Assembly: GCF_010731795.1 (NCBI RefSeq)
Contig: NZ_AP022591.1
Location: 4,216,001 to 4,280,000, forward strand
Source: Mycolicibacterium celeriflavum
Lineage (GTDB): Bacteria; Actinomycetota; Actinomycetes; Mycobacteriales; Mycobacteriaceae
Direction of reading: 5' to 3'
DNA: 64,000 nucleotides
Position numbers and translations under genes: made by a program. Under the pieces are notes generated by a model that saw only the letters and a list, made by a program, of their open reading frames with translations, was not told the DNA's origin and did not search any database. This document shows positions 8,044 through 16,096 of this stretch, in pieces. Position 1 is the stretch's first letter. Each line of letters begins with the position of its first letter.

Positions 8044-9755
8044 GGGCGGCGCTGTATGCGCGGGTGTCCACCGAGCGCCAAGCCGATCGCGGCACCATCG
8101 GCTCACAGCTGGCGCTGCTGCGCGATCACATCACCGCCGCCGGTGACGAGCTGGTTGGCGAGTACGTCGACGACGGGCATTCCGGCGCCCGACTGGACCG
8201 CCCCGGCCTGGACGCGTTACGTGATGCCGCCGAGGCCGGGCTCGTGGAACGGGTGTGGTGCCTGTCGCCGGACCGGCTCGCCCGCGCCTACGCATACCAG
8301 GTGCTGGTGCTCGACGAGCTGGACCGCTTCGGGGTCACCGTGGCATTCACCGACTCGCCTGGGCTGGCCGCCGACGACCCGCAAGCCACCCTGCTCACCC
8401 AGGTCCAAGGCGTGATCGCCGAATACGAGAAAGCCAAGATCGCCGAACGATACCGGCGCGGCAAACTGTTCCGAGCCCGCGCCGGCGAGATCGTCACCTG
8501 GAAAGCCTCCTACGGCTACCGCCGCATTCCCCGCAGCCCCGCCACCGGCCAGGCCCACCACGAGGTCTACGAGCCCGAGGCCGCGGTGGTGCGGCGGATC
8601 TTCACCGACCGCGCCGCCGGCATCACCGTGCGCGAAATCTGTCGCCGGCTCAACGCCGACGGGGTGCCCTCGCCGACCGGCAAACCCACCTGGGGCCATT
8701 CCACGCTCAGCCGGCTGCTGCGCAACGAGGCCTACATCGGCCGGGTGTACTACAACCGCACCGAATCGGTGCCCGACCGGCGCCCCACCCGCCGCAACCG
8801 ACAGGTCCCGCGCGACCGCGACGAATGGATCCCCATCGAATGCCCCCGGATCATCTCCGACGAGCTGTTCCAGGCCGCAAGCCGAGTCGCCACCGACAAC
8901 AGCAAGTGGAGCCCGCGCCGCGCCGAACCCGGCCAGTGGCTGCTCAAAGGCCTTGTCAAATGCGGTGTTTGCGGTGTCGGCACCAACTGCCACAAGATGC
9001 GCGGCCGCAACGGGACCTGGCACCGCTACTACTACTGCCGCAACCACGACCCGCTGCGCGCCGGCGGCGAACAACACCGCTGCCCCGAACGCAACATCCG
9101 CGCCGACGCGCTCGACACATTCGTGTTCGACCACATTCGCGCCGCGATCACCCACCCCGACCAACTACTGGCCGGCGAACAAGCGGTCACCCTGCACACG
9201 CCCATCCCCGACGACGAACTCCTCAGCGCCGAACTGGCCCGGCTGGACCGAAAGATCGACGCCGCCGACGCCGAACGGCGCCGCCTGATCGACCTCTACC
9301 AGGGTGGGTTTATCGAACTTCCCGAAATGCAGCGCCGCGCCACCGAAGTCGCCGCACGCCGAAAAGAGCTGCAGCACAAGCGAACCAGCCTCGCTCACGA
9401 ACGAACTGCGCTCGCCCGCGACAACCAGCTCCGCCGCCGCGTCCACGATTTCGCCGCCCGCATCCACGCCGTCATCGACACTCTCGACGACATCCAGAAA
9501 CAACAGCTGTTGCGCCTACTCGTCGAAGACGTACGGGTCACCGGCTGGCACGTCCAGATCCGGCTCCGCATCGCGCTGGACCCGCCACCACCCGACCCGC
9601 CACAGCCGACCAGCCCAACAGGCAAACCGTTGCCAGTCCCGCACCCAGTGTCAACCCAAGACCGTTTGCGTTCCGTTAGTGACCCTGAAAGGAGACAGCT
9701 ACCGACTCAAAGACCGAGACCTTGGCCGCACACCTGCCGCGACCACCACCACTGA
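8040..9755 (+). CDS. Large serine recombinase
   Basis: The 571-aa protein begins RAALYARVSTERQ with the catalytic Ser of the resolvase/invertase domain (about residues 1-150). Then comes the recombinase domain (GYRRIP...EICRRLNADGVPSPTGK...STLSRLLRNEAYIGRVYYN), a zinc-ribbon (CGVCG...CRNH...C) and a C-terminal coiled-coil-like segment rich in Glu, Arg and Lys. This is the architecture of large serine integrases and TnpX-like transposases, which cut at a short core and rejoin through a phosphoserine bond. The frame has no stop inside the element: it crosses the right end at 9684 and ends in istB-derived sequence at 9755, so the C-terminal tail (after about residue 548) comes from the host site. 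Confidence 0.9.
   Translation: MRAALYARVSTERQADRGTIGSQLALLRDHITAAGDELVGEYVDDGHSGARLDRPGLDALRDAAEAGLVERVWCLSPDRLARAYAYQVLVLDELDRFGVTVAFTDSPGLAADDPQATLLTQVQGVIAEYEKAKIAERYRRGKLFRARAGEIVTWKASYGYRRIPRSPATGQAHHEVYEPEAAVVRRIFTDRAAGITVREICRRLNADGVPSPTGKPTWGHSTLSRLLRNEAYIGRVYYNRTESVPDRRPTRRNRQVPRDRDEWIPIECPRIISDELFQAASRVATDNSKWSPRRAEPGQWLLKGLVKCGVCGVGTNCHKMRGRNGTWHRYYYCRNHDPLRAGGEQHRCPERNIRADALDTFVFDHIRAAITHPDQLLAGEQAVTLHTPIPDDELLSAELARLDRKIDAADAERRRLIDLYQGGFIELPEMQRRATEVAARRKELQHKRTSLAHERTALARDNQLRRRVHDFAARIHAVIDTLDDIQKQQLLRLLVEDVRVTGWHVQIRLRIALDPPPPDPPQPTSPTGKPLPVPHPVSTQDRLRSVSDPERRQLPTQRPRPWPHTCRDHHH
9665..9676. repeat. Right arm of the element's inverted repeat
   Basis: TTTGCGTTCCGT is the perfect complement of 7004-7015. 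It lies inside the recombinase coding sequence, 8 bp from the right junction. Confidence 0.7.
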
Positions 9756-9762
9756 GGAATAA
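9685..9762 (+). pseudogene. istB: istB of outer IS21 element, 3' end
   Basis: This codes for LKGDSYRLKDRDLGRTP and a Thr-rich tail to TAA at 9760-9762, the missing C terminus of the IstB that starts at 6271. It is separated from that part by the serine-recombinase element. Confidence 0.88.
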
Positions 9763-9834
9763 TCACCAACCACCACCGGCAGGGGGTCAATTTTCACCTG
9801 CCGCCAGGGGGTCAATTTTCAGCCGCCGTCGACA

Positions 9835-9839
9835 CAAGG
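9835..9839. repeat. Right target-site duplication of the outer IS21 (CAAGG)
   Basis: This copy of 2288-2292 directly follows the right inverted repeat, which ends at 9834. Confidence 0.85.
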
Positions 9840-9912
9840 CTCGCCGCACAATCTTAGGCCCGGGAACTACCCACAATGATTGCTGTAGCGTAGTTCGCTA
9901 TGACGGTCGGCG

Positions 9913-11475
9913 ATGAGGCAGCGCGACGTGGTGGACGGTAGGGCACTAGAAAGCCGCGACCCCATGCCTTCCGAACCGGCGACGCAAAGCGATACGAGCG
10001 GGTTTCTCCAGACCTCGATGTCGCGTGGCCGCTTCATTGCAGCAGTCGCTGTCATCAGCGGCATGGGGTTGGTGGCCGCGATGGATGGCACCATCGCAAT
10101 CTTTGCGCTTCCGAGGATGCAGAACGAGCTCGGCCTCTCCGATGCCGCGCGAGGCTGGGTGATCATGGCCTACGTGTTGACCTTCGGAGGTCTGATGCTG
10201 CTTGGCGGCCGTCTCGGCGACACCTTCGGACGTAAGCGCACGTTCATGGTCGCGGCCGCGCTGTTCACGATCGCCTCGGCGGTCTGCGGAATCGCGTGGG
10301 ATGCGGCCAGCCTCCTCTCGGGCCGGCTGCTACAGGGCGTCGCGGCAGGAATTCTTTCACCGACCTGTCTGGCACTGGTAGCGACAACGTTCCCGAAAGG
10401 TCCCGGACGCAACACCGCGACTGCGATTTTGGGTGCGATGGGGGGGATCAGCGGCATACTCGCCTTGACAGTGGGCGGGGCACTCACCGATGTGTCATGG
10501 CGGATCGTCTTCATAGTCAACGTACCGCTTGGGTTGGTGGTGATCTGGCTGGCACATATCTCTCTGCGGGAGACGCGGACGACGCGAATGAAGCTGGATG
10601 CCGTGGGCGCTGTGTTGGCCATATTGATTTGCGCCGCGGCGGTCTTCAGTCTATCGATAGGCCCGCAGGCGGGCTGGCTGTCGGTAACGACTATCGGTTC
10701 AGGCGCGCTGGCGCTCGGCGCCCTGGTCGCGTTCGTCGCCGTTGAACGGCGAGCAGAAAGCCCAATAGTGCCGTTCGACCTATTCGTGGACCGGAATCGA
10801 TTGGCTACCTTTGTGACCATTTTCTTGGCCGGCGGGGTGCTGTTCAGCCTGACGGTCCTCGTTGCCCTATATGTTCAGCAAGTTTTGAAGTACAGCACTC
10901 TGCACGCCGGCCTTGGATTCATCCCGTTCGCCATTGCTGTTGGCATTGGGATGGGCGCCTCCTCGCGGCTGGTGATGCGGTTTCCGCCACGGGTGGTGGT
11001 AATCGTTGGTGGTGTTCTGGTGGCCGGTTCAGTCGTGGTAAGCAGCGTGACACTTCACGCGGGCGCCCCATACTTCCCGAATCTGGTGGTGCCACTCATC
11101 GTCGGCGCCATTGGTATCGGCCTGGCGAACCTTCCGCTCATGCTCTCCGCCATCGCGAGTGTCGGGGAGGACCGCATCGGACCCACATCCGCAATCGCGC
11201 TGATGCTGTCCACCCTCGGGGGACCGGTCGTGCTGGCCGCAATCCAGGCCGTAATCAGCTCGCGCAATCAATCCTTGGGCGGAATCAATGGACCTGTGAC
11301 GTCCATGAGCGACGCTCAGTTGCATGCACTGGACCAAAGCATCACCTACGGCTTGCTGTGGTTGGCAGGTTTCTGCGTACTCGTTGCCGGAATTGCGTTG
11401 TTTATCGGCTACTCGTCGCAGCAGGTGGCGCACGCACAGGAGGTCAAGAAAGCCATCGATGCTGGGGATATATAG
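9913..11475 (+). CDS. MFS transporter, DHA2 (EmrB/QacA-like) family
   Basis: The 520-aa integral membrane protein has the family signature DGTIAIFALPRMQNELG in TM1 (a variant of the DxTIVNVALP motif C-type helix) and motif A GGRLGDTFGRKR between TM2 and TM3. Numerous further hydrophobic helices give a count near 14, the DHA2 arrangement. Such proton-driven exporters move amphiphilic compounds out of the cell. It lies between the mobile-element island and the glycosyltransferases and converges with the first of them. Export of a lipopeptide intermediate or product, or self-resistance, is plausible but not shown. The ATG at 9913 gives a 35-residue polar N-terminal tail; ATG 9964 is a possible alternative start. 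Confidence 0.85.
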   Translation: MRQRDVVDGRALESRDPMPSEPATQSDTSGFLQTSMSRGRFIAAVAVISGMGLVAAMDGTIAIFALPRMQNELGLSDAARGWVIMAYVLTFGGLMLLGGRLGDTFGRKRTFMVAAALFTIASAVCGIAWDAASLLSGRLLQGVAAGILSPTCLALVATTFPKGPGRNTATAILGAMGGISGILALTVGGALTDVSWRIVFIVNVPLGLVVIWLAHISLRETRTTRMKLDAVGAVLAILICAAAVFSLSIGPQAGWLSVTTIGSGALALGALVAFVAVERRAESPIVPFDLFVDRNRLATFVTIFLAGGVLFSLTVLVALYVQQVLKYSTLHAGLGFIPFAIAVGIGMGASSRLVMRFPPRVVVIVGGVLVAGSVVVSSVTLHAGAPYFPNLVVPLIVGAIGIGLANLPLMLSAIASVGEDRIGPTSAIALMLSTLGGPVVLAAIQAVISSRNQSLGGINGPVTSMSDAQLHALDQSITYGLLWLAGFCVLVAGIALFIGYSSQQVAHAQEVKKAIDAGDI

Positions 11476-11527
11476 GTCCCAGGAACAGCCTTTCTTGAGT
11501 GCACTGACTAGGTGTTTCTGACTCTTT

Positions 11528-12796
11528 CTACGAATGAAGACGTTCCAACAGATCCGCGGCGTTGACAACGCTGTCGCCGCTCTTGGTCGTGCGGGCGGCT
11601 GTCTTGCGGGCCCGAGCCGCATATTCGGGAGTAAGGATGGTGCGCAGATCCTCCGTCAGGGAATCTCGGTTGGTACGCGAGAAGCGTCGGGCTGCGCCTA
11701 CCTTCATACGTCTCACTTGAGCACCCCATCGCGCCTGCTCAGGCAACATCGACAGAATTAACTGAGGGACTCCGGCGCGCAGGGCCGCAGCTGTGGTGCC
11801 GGAGCCACCATGATGTACAACTGAGCGGCAGGCAGGAAGAATTGCCGCATGGTTCACGGCGGGCACAACTTTCACACGCTCGGGTTCTTCGTTATGGCAG
11901 ACGCTGTTCAATCCAGAGCAAAACAACGCCCGTTCGCCTAGCTGCCCGGAGACCGCAGTGATCATGGCGAGGGTGTCGGCAGGACAATCGACCAACATGC
12001 TGCCGAATCCGAAATAGATCGGTGGTGTGCCCGCGGCGATCCACGAGGCGACCTCCGCATCCGCATCTGTCGGTAGCTCCAGCGTTAGTGTGCCGACAAA
12101 CGGGCGCTTGCCAGTCAAGTTGCGCCATTCGGCTGTCAGCCCCGGGAAGCAAACATGCTCGTAAGCCTGGATTTCGAGGGGTGCGTGCTCGCTGAGGGTA
12201 CCTCCTCGAGGCGAGGGGGGAGCGGCACTCAGCATGCCTAGTTCAAGGCGTTGCGTTTCCTCTAATTCCTTGGTTCCGAGCTTATCCAGCCAGCAGTACA
12301 CCCTCATCGCGGGGCGGCACACCTGCGGCGGCAAGGAGGGGAACACCGAACCATTGGGGCGGACCGGAAACATGTGAATCGTGGCAAGCGGGATGCTGTA
12401 ATACGCTGCGACATGTGCAGCGAGCCGCTCGAATATCAGGCCGGTGACGAGCACGTCGGCCCTCCGAGCCAGTGACGTCAGGGTCTTGCTCATCTGCGTC
12501 CAGCTTCGGGTGATGAGCGCACGATGTTCGCTGCCCGATCGGACCACATCGCGGACCGACCACAAGCTGCCAGGAAGATCCTCCCAGAATTTGCGCAGGA
12601 AATCCGATTCCAGCATCATCCGTGTATCCAGTCCGTATGCGACCGCCGCAAGGCCTGCGGACTCGACGAATCCGATCAGATCAGGCGCTACCGCCAGGCA
12701 GGCATCGTGCCCTCTACGCACCAGTTCGCGGCCGACGGCAACGAAGGGTTCGACGTCACCACGTGTTCCGTAAGTCGCCAACACAAACATCGTCAC
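11528..12796 (-). CDS. GT-B (GT1-type) glycosyltransferase, copy 1
   Basis: The 422-aa protein has the N-terminal acceptor-domain signature FVLATYGTRGDVEPFVAVGREL (in part) and the C-terminal nucleotide-sugar site HHGGSGTTAAALRAGVPQLILS (in part), plus PPIYFGFGS. This is the arrangement of the antibiotic and mycobacterial GPL glycosyltransferases (Gtf and RtfA types), which transfer 6-deoxysugars to peptide or sugar hydroxyls. It is paralogous to the genes at 14557 and 16097. The GTG at 12796 follows GGGGGG with 4-nt spacing; an ATG two codons later (12790) is equally plausible. It is probably in one transcription unit with the acyltransferase at 12960 and the second glycosyltransferase, all on the minus strand. 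Donor and acceptor cannot be read from sequence. Confidence 0.85.
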   Translation of the reverse strand: MTMFVLATYGTRGDVEPFVAVGRELVRRGHDACLAVAPDLIGFVESAGLAAVAYGLDTRMMLESDFLRKFWEDLPGSLWSVRDVVRSGSEHRALITRSWTQMSKTLTSLARRADVLVTGLIFERLAAHVAAYYSIPLATIHMFPVRPNGSVFPSLPPQVCRPAMRVYCWLDKLGTKELEETQRLELGMLSAAPPSPRGGTLSEHAPLEIQAYEHVCFPGLTAEWRNLTGKRPFVGTLTLELPTDADAEVASWIAAGTPPIYFGFGSMLVDCPADTLAMITAVSGQLGERALFCSGLNSVCHNEEPERVKVVPAVNHAAILPACRSVVHHGGSGTTAAALRAGVPQLILSMLPEQARWGAQVRRMKVGAARRFSRTNRDSLTEDLRTILTPEYAARARKTAARTTKSGDSVVNAADLLERLHS

Positions 12797-12959
12797 GTGT
12801 CCCCCCTACACGTTCACGAAACAGCTCAGCCGAATTGTGGCCGAAAGTGGTCCCATTTGGTGCGGATTCTGAACAATGCCTTGAATCGGCATCGACGGAA
12901 CCGCAAGCACCACGAGAACTGGAGCATGGAAATCGATCGCGACCGGAGGAAGAGTCTAG

Positions 12960-14369
12960 TTACTCGATCCTGCCCGTAAGGCCGAATTCAGCCAGTGTTT
13001 CCGCAGCCAACTTACGCAGAGCGGGCTTTGTATTCTCGGCGCCCGGTTGGTATGCGTCGACACTGATGATGAAGCTGCCAGGGATGCGCAAGGATTGCAA
13101 AATCAGTTGGCCGCCGGTTCGCTCGAGCCGTTGTCGCGTTTCGTTTTGTGCAGTCACTCGTGCGGTGGCGTACTCGGCGTCAGTACCGTCGAGTCGGTTC
13201 ACCACCGAACCGACGTCGCCGAGATTAGAACAGAACACCGGGTGATCTGGATCAGCCACCGTCGCATCGTCCATTCGTCTCAACGCCCGCTTCGGCGTGA
13301 ACGAGAGAAGCCAAGCGAGCTGCAATGACTCGTCGTGTGTCTCCCGCACGTCTTTCAGCGCCTGTCTGATCGCTGCGCGGATGTCACCCAGACCCGTAGT
13401 TACCCCGGTCGGGTCGATGCTGACGCGTGCGATCAACATCGCATTCGCCCGTGTATCGCCTTCGGCGCGGTCGCTCACGGGGAGTTGCAACGTGACTGCT
13501 CCGTCAACGGCACGTCGGCGCCCTAGGTGTTCACCGAGTTTGGCAGCGAATCCGGCGGTCAGTGTGTTACTCGTTCCGCCCAGTGCCTTCGCACGGGCAT
13601 CCCAGTCTTCTAGATCAACGCGAATCGTGATGCCCGGCACGACGATAACGTCGTCGTCGACGGCTTTAGGGAGGGTTGCTGCCGGGGGCGGTAGTGATGG
13701 TGATTGCGCAAAATCGCGCCGGCGCTGACGAGCAAGTCTTGCCGCCAACCCAACTGCCCGGGCAACCTCAGGTGCTTCCCGCAGTGTTAGTCGGGTGTCC
13801 TGCGACACAGCGCGTAGTCGACCACGTGAATTCGGCGGTGGGTAGGAAAGATCACGCGTGTTGCCTAAGAGCGCATCAACTAGCACCACGATAAGCCCGA
13901 GACCGTCGATCAGGTAGTGGGAAACCACCAGGCTGACCGCGGTGGAGCCATCTTCCATGGGAAGGACTCCGAGATGCCAACCCGGCCCGCTTTCTGGATC
14001 GATCGTTTTTTGTGAGCGTTCATCAATCCAGTCGCCGAGGTCATCGCGTGGACGGGGGCACTCTTCGACATCGAAGCCCCAAGGCCCATGATCTAAGACC
14101 CACCGATGCCAGCCGAATGGAAGCGGCGAACTCTCGATGCGCCGTCCCAATAGGCCGTGACCCAGATTTCGGTGAAAACTCCTCACGCGGTCAAAGTCGA
14201 TGGCGTGTTCGTAAACCCACACGCCCTGGATGACTAGGTTGCGCCCGATCGCGTGATGCTGCGTGAACAAACCGTGGTCCATCAACGAGAGCCGATTGTC
14301 CCACCGCACAGAACTTGTCGGTTCGGGGCTATCAATCGATGTCCTTGCTGGAGGTATGCGGGTCCGCAT
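12960..14369 (-). CDS. Condensation-domain-like (PapA-type) acyltransferase
   Basis: The 469-aa protein carries the HxxxDG catalytic motif as SHYLIDG (about residue 152 onwards) in an N-terminal half and a second-half channel region with NTLTAGFAAKLGEHLG and VTLQLPVSDR. This is the two-lobed layout of free-standing condensation-fold acyltransferases such as the PapA proteins and WES/DGAT-like enzymes. PapA proteins acylate hydroxyls of trehalose, phthiocerol or other lipid scaffolds in mycobacteria. Here it lies between two glycosyltransferases, so acylation of a sugar or threonine hydroxyl of the lipopeptide is the likely role (inference). In classical GPL loci this step uses a different, membrane-bound acetyltransferase family. 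The ATG at 14369 has GAAGG upstream. Confidence 0.75.
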   Translation of the reverse strand: MRTRIPPARTSIDSPEPTSSVRWDNRLSLMDHGLFTQHHAIGRNLVIQGVWVYEHAIDFDRVRSFHRNLGHGLLGRRIESSPLPFGWHRWVLDHGPWGFDVEECPRPRDDLGDWIDERSQKTIDPESGPGWHLGVLPMEDGSTAVSLVVSHYLIDGLGLIVVLVDALLGNTRDLSYPPPNSRGRLRAVSQDTRLTLREAPEVARAVGLAARLARQRRRDFAQSPSLPPPAATLPKAVDDDVIVVPGITIRVDLEDWDARAKALGGTSNTLTAGFAAKLGEHLGRRRAVDGAVTLQLPVSDRAEGDTRANAMLIARVSIDPTGVTTGLGDIRAAIRQALKDVRETHDESLQLAWLLSFTPKRALRRMDDATVADPDHPVFCSNLGDVGSVVNRLDGTDAEYATARVTAQNETRQRLERTGGQLILQSLRIPGSFIISVDAYQPGAENTKPALRKLAAETLAEFGLTGRIE

Positions 14370-14556
14370 TATCAGCCTTCAACGACGCGGATCGAATGGC
14401 TCGCTTGAGATTGGTACGCCTCATGGAGGAGGACGACACAGAACGGGACGACGCGGGCTTTGATGAATCCGTACCAATTCATGATGTGAGAGTACCGAGC
14501 AGGCCAGCTGGGTGTGTGGCGGAGTCTGGTGTCGACATTGCGGCGGCCCACGTCAA

Positions 14557-15825
14557 TCAGCATTTAGAGCGCAGGCGTGCGAAGTTCTCGACGAGATCGG
14601 CAGCGGCCGTGACGCTTTCGGCGGGGCTTGTCATCCGGGTGGCGATCTCGCGAGCGCGCGAATCGTACTGTGGAGTGAGGATGGTGCGAAGATCCGCCAG
14701 TAGTGAGTCCGAGGTGGTGGTCGAAAAGCGCCGCTTTGAACCGACTTTCAGACGCTTGACCCGACTTCCCCAGAGCGTCTGATCCAGGTCTGTCGAGAGG
14801 ATCAATTGCGGGATCCCGGCACGCAGAGCCGCTGCCGTCGTTCCCGAGCCACCGTGGTGGACGACCGCGCGGCACGCGGGGAAGGCGGCCGCGAAGTTCG
14901 TCGCGCTGACCACCTTGACGTCGTCCGGATGCGCGACTTGGGACGCATCCACGCCAGCGGCGCAAATCAGCGCCCGCTCGCCTAATTTCGCGCAGGCCGC
15001 GGTGATCATGGCGAGGGTGTCGGCAGCAGATTCCACCGGCACGCTGCCGAACCCGAAGAAGATCGGCGGCGTGCCCGCAGCAATCCAAGACGCAACCTCA
15101 CGATCGGTATCCGTTGGCAGACTCATCGTCAGTGCTCCGACGAAGGGCCGTTGGCCGTCGAGTTTCGCCCACTCATCTGCCAATCCAGGAAAGCAAGCTT
15201 TCTCATAGGCCTGGATTTCCAGCGATCCACGTTCGGTGATCTGTCGCGCGGAGGGCAGTGTTGCGTCGGGCAGCCCCAGTTCACGGCGCTGCGCGTTCAC
15301 CACCTCTTTTGCACCGCGCCAGATCAGCCATTCGTGCGCCAGCATGGTCGAGCGGCGTAATGGCGCCGGCAGGAACGAAAGAAGTTCGCCGTTGGGTCGT
15401 ATCGGGAAGTAATGCAGCGTGGCCAACGGAATGTCGAAATACTCGGCAACGTTGGCCGCGACCTCCTCGAAGACTAGGCCGGTGAAAAGCAGGTCGGCGC
15501 CCTTCGCAAGCGACGTCAGCGTCCTGCTCAGTTCTTGCCAAGCCTCGGCTTTGGGTTCCCATGCTTCGCGCGACAACCTGCTCACTTCGCGAATGCGCCA
15601 GGGCTTCCGAAAAAACGTCCTGTAGAAGGTCCAGTGCGCCTCGAGCATCTTGTGCGAATCCGGACCGAAGGCCGTCGCACTGAGTCCTGTCGACTCGACG
15701 AAGGCGATCAGATTGGGTGCGACGGCCATGTGCACATCGTGCCCGCGGTGCAGCAGTTCGCGGGCAACCGCGGCGCAGGGCTCGACATCACCGCGCGTCC
15801 CGTAGCACGCCACCACAATTTTCAT
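14557..15825 (-). CDS. GT-B (GT1-type) glycosyltransferase, copy 2
   Basis: The 422-aa paralogue of the copies at 11528 and 16097 has N-terminal ACYGTRGDVEPCAAVARELL and C-terminal VVHHGGSGTTAAALRAGIPQ, with PPIFFGFGSVP in the donor domain. The open frame extends upstream to 15912, but the ATG at 15825 (MKIVVACYG) is chosen because the family begins directly with this beta strand. The three copies share sequence throughout and probably arose by duplication, followed by divergence in the acceptor half, so they are expected to add different sugars or act at different positions. The start region faces the third copy across a 271-bp divergent gap. Confidence 0.87.
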   Translation of the reverse strand: MKIVVACYGTRGDVEPCAAVARELLHRGHDVHMAVAPNLIAFVESTGLSATAFGPDSHKMLEAHWTFYRTFFRKPWRIREVSRLSREAWEPKAEAWQELSRTLTSLAKGADLLFTGLVFEEVAANVAEYFDIPLATLHYFPIRPNGELLSFLPAPLRRSTMLAHEWLIWRGAKEVVNAQRRELGLPDATLPSARQITERGSLEIQAYEKACFPGLADEWAKLDGQRPFVGALTMSLPTDTDREVASWIAAGTPPIFFGFGSVPVESAADTLAMITAACAKLGERALICAAGVDASQVAHPDDVKVVSATNFAAAFPACRAVVHHGGSGTTAAALRAGIPQLILSTDLDQTLWGSRVKRLKVGSKRRFSTTTSDSLLADLRTILTPQYDSRAREIATRMTSPAESVTAAADLVENFARLRSKC

Positions 15826-16096
15826 CGCGAGTCCTAACCGTTCAGTTATGTTGCGGAGCCTCTCATTGTTGTTGCTGAGGCGCAAAGCATCCGAGGGCTG
15901 GTGCCGAGCCAACGTGATGTCCTTCCGCCGACCTAGCGACTACAGGGACACAGCGAACATCGCGCCTACCGTGAACGCCGAACTCGGGAGCGCAGCGAAT
16001 AGACAGGCTAAAAATCACAACGGGTCACCTTGTGCAGCGATCCCAGATGTACTCTCTGCCCACGGAACTGAAAAGGGGGCATGGTTGGCTAAATCC
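15826..16096. promoter_or_regulatory. Divergent promoter region between glycosyltransferases 2 and 3
   Basis: This 271-bp gap separates two head-to-head glycosyltransferase genes and must contain promoters for both the leftward group (copy 2, acyltransferase, copy 1) and the rightward one. No clear -10/-35 pair or palindromic operator could be picked out with confidence. Confidence 0.4.

Larger units (their letters stand above)
7000..9684 (+). mobile_element. Serine-recombinase element of about 2,685 bp inserted in istB
   Basis: The insert interrupts istB exactly, and its removal restores the 268-codon frame. A 3-bp sequence, ACC, is shared by both junctions (6997-6999 and 9682-9684). Perfect 12-bp inverted arms, ACGGAACGCAAA at 7004-7015 and its complement at 9665-9676, lie just inside the ends. 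If the ends are joined as a circle, the arms form a dyad with a 9-nt centre (TAGTGACCG), the layout of a serine-integrase attP site. The cargo is three overlapping genes only: an HTH protein, a small unknown protein and a large serine recombinase. Target duplication is absent or limited to the 3-bp core, as expected for serine recombination and unlike DDE transposition. Confidence 0.8.
2293..9834 (+). mobile_element. Outer IS21-family insertion sequence, interrupted twice
   Basis: The ends are inverted repeats. The left end starts TGTCAGCGGC and carries two GTGAAAACTGACCCC-like boxes (2303-2345). The right end, read inward, starts TGTCGACGGC and carries two matching TGAAAATTGACCCC boxes (9783-9834). 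A 5-bp duplication, CAAGG, flanks the element. It encodes istA and istB in IS21 order with a 1-nt overlap (6269-6273). Two later insertions split it: a second IS21 element inside istA (2748-5378) and a serine-recombinase element inside istB (about 7000-9684). Subtracting these and their duplications leaves about 2,219 bp, a normal IS21 size, and restores both frames. The repeated terminal boxes fit the multiple transposase-binding sites known at IS21 ends. Confidence 0.92.

Noticed and set aside
8217..9164. 315-codon minus-strand frame opposite the serine recombinase
   Set aside because: The Gly/Val/Ala-rich translation is typical of an antisense frame; the plus-strand recombinase has clear motifs over the same bases.
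8255..9679. 474-codon plus-strand frame overlapping the recombinase
   Set aside because: It is an Arg/Pro/His-rich out-of-frame shadow without motifs.
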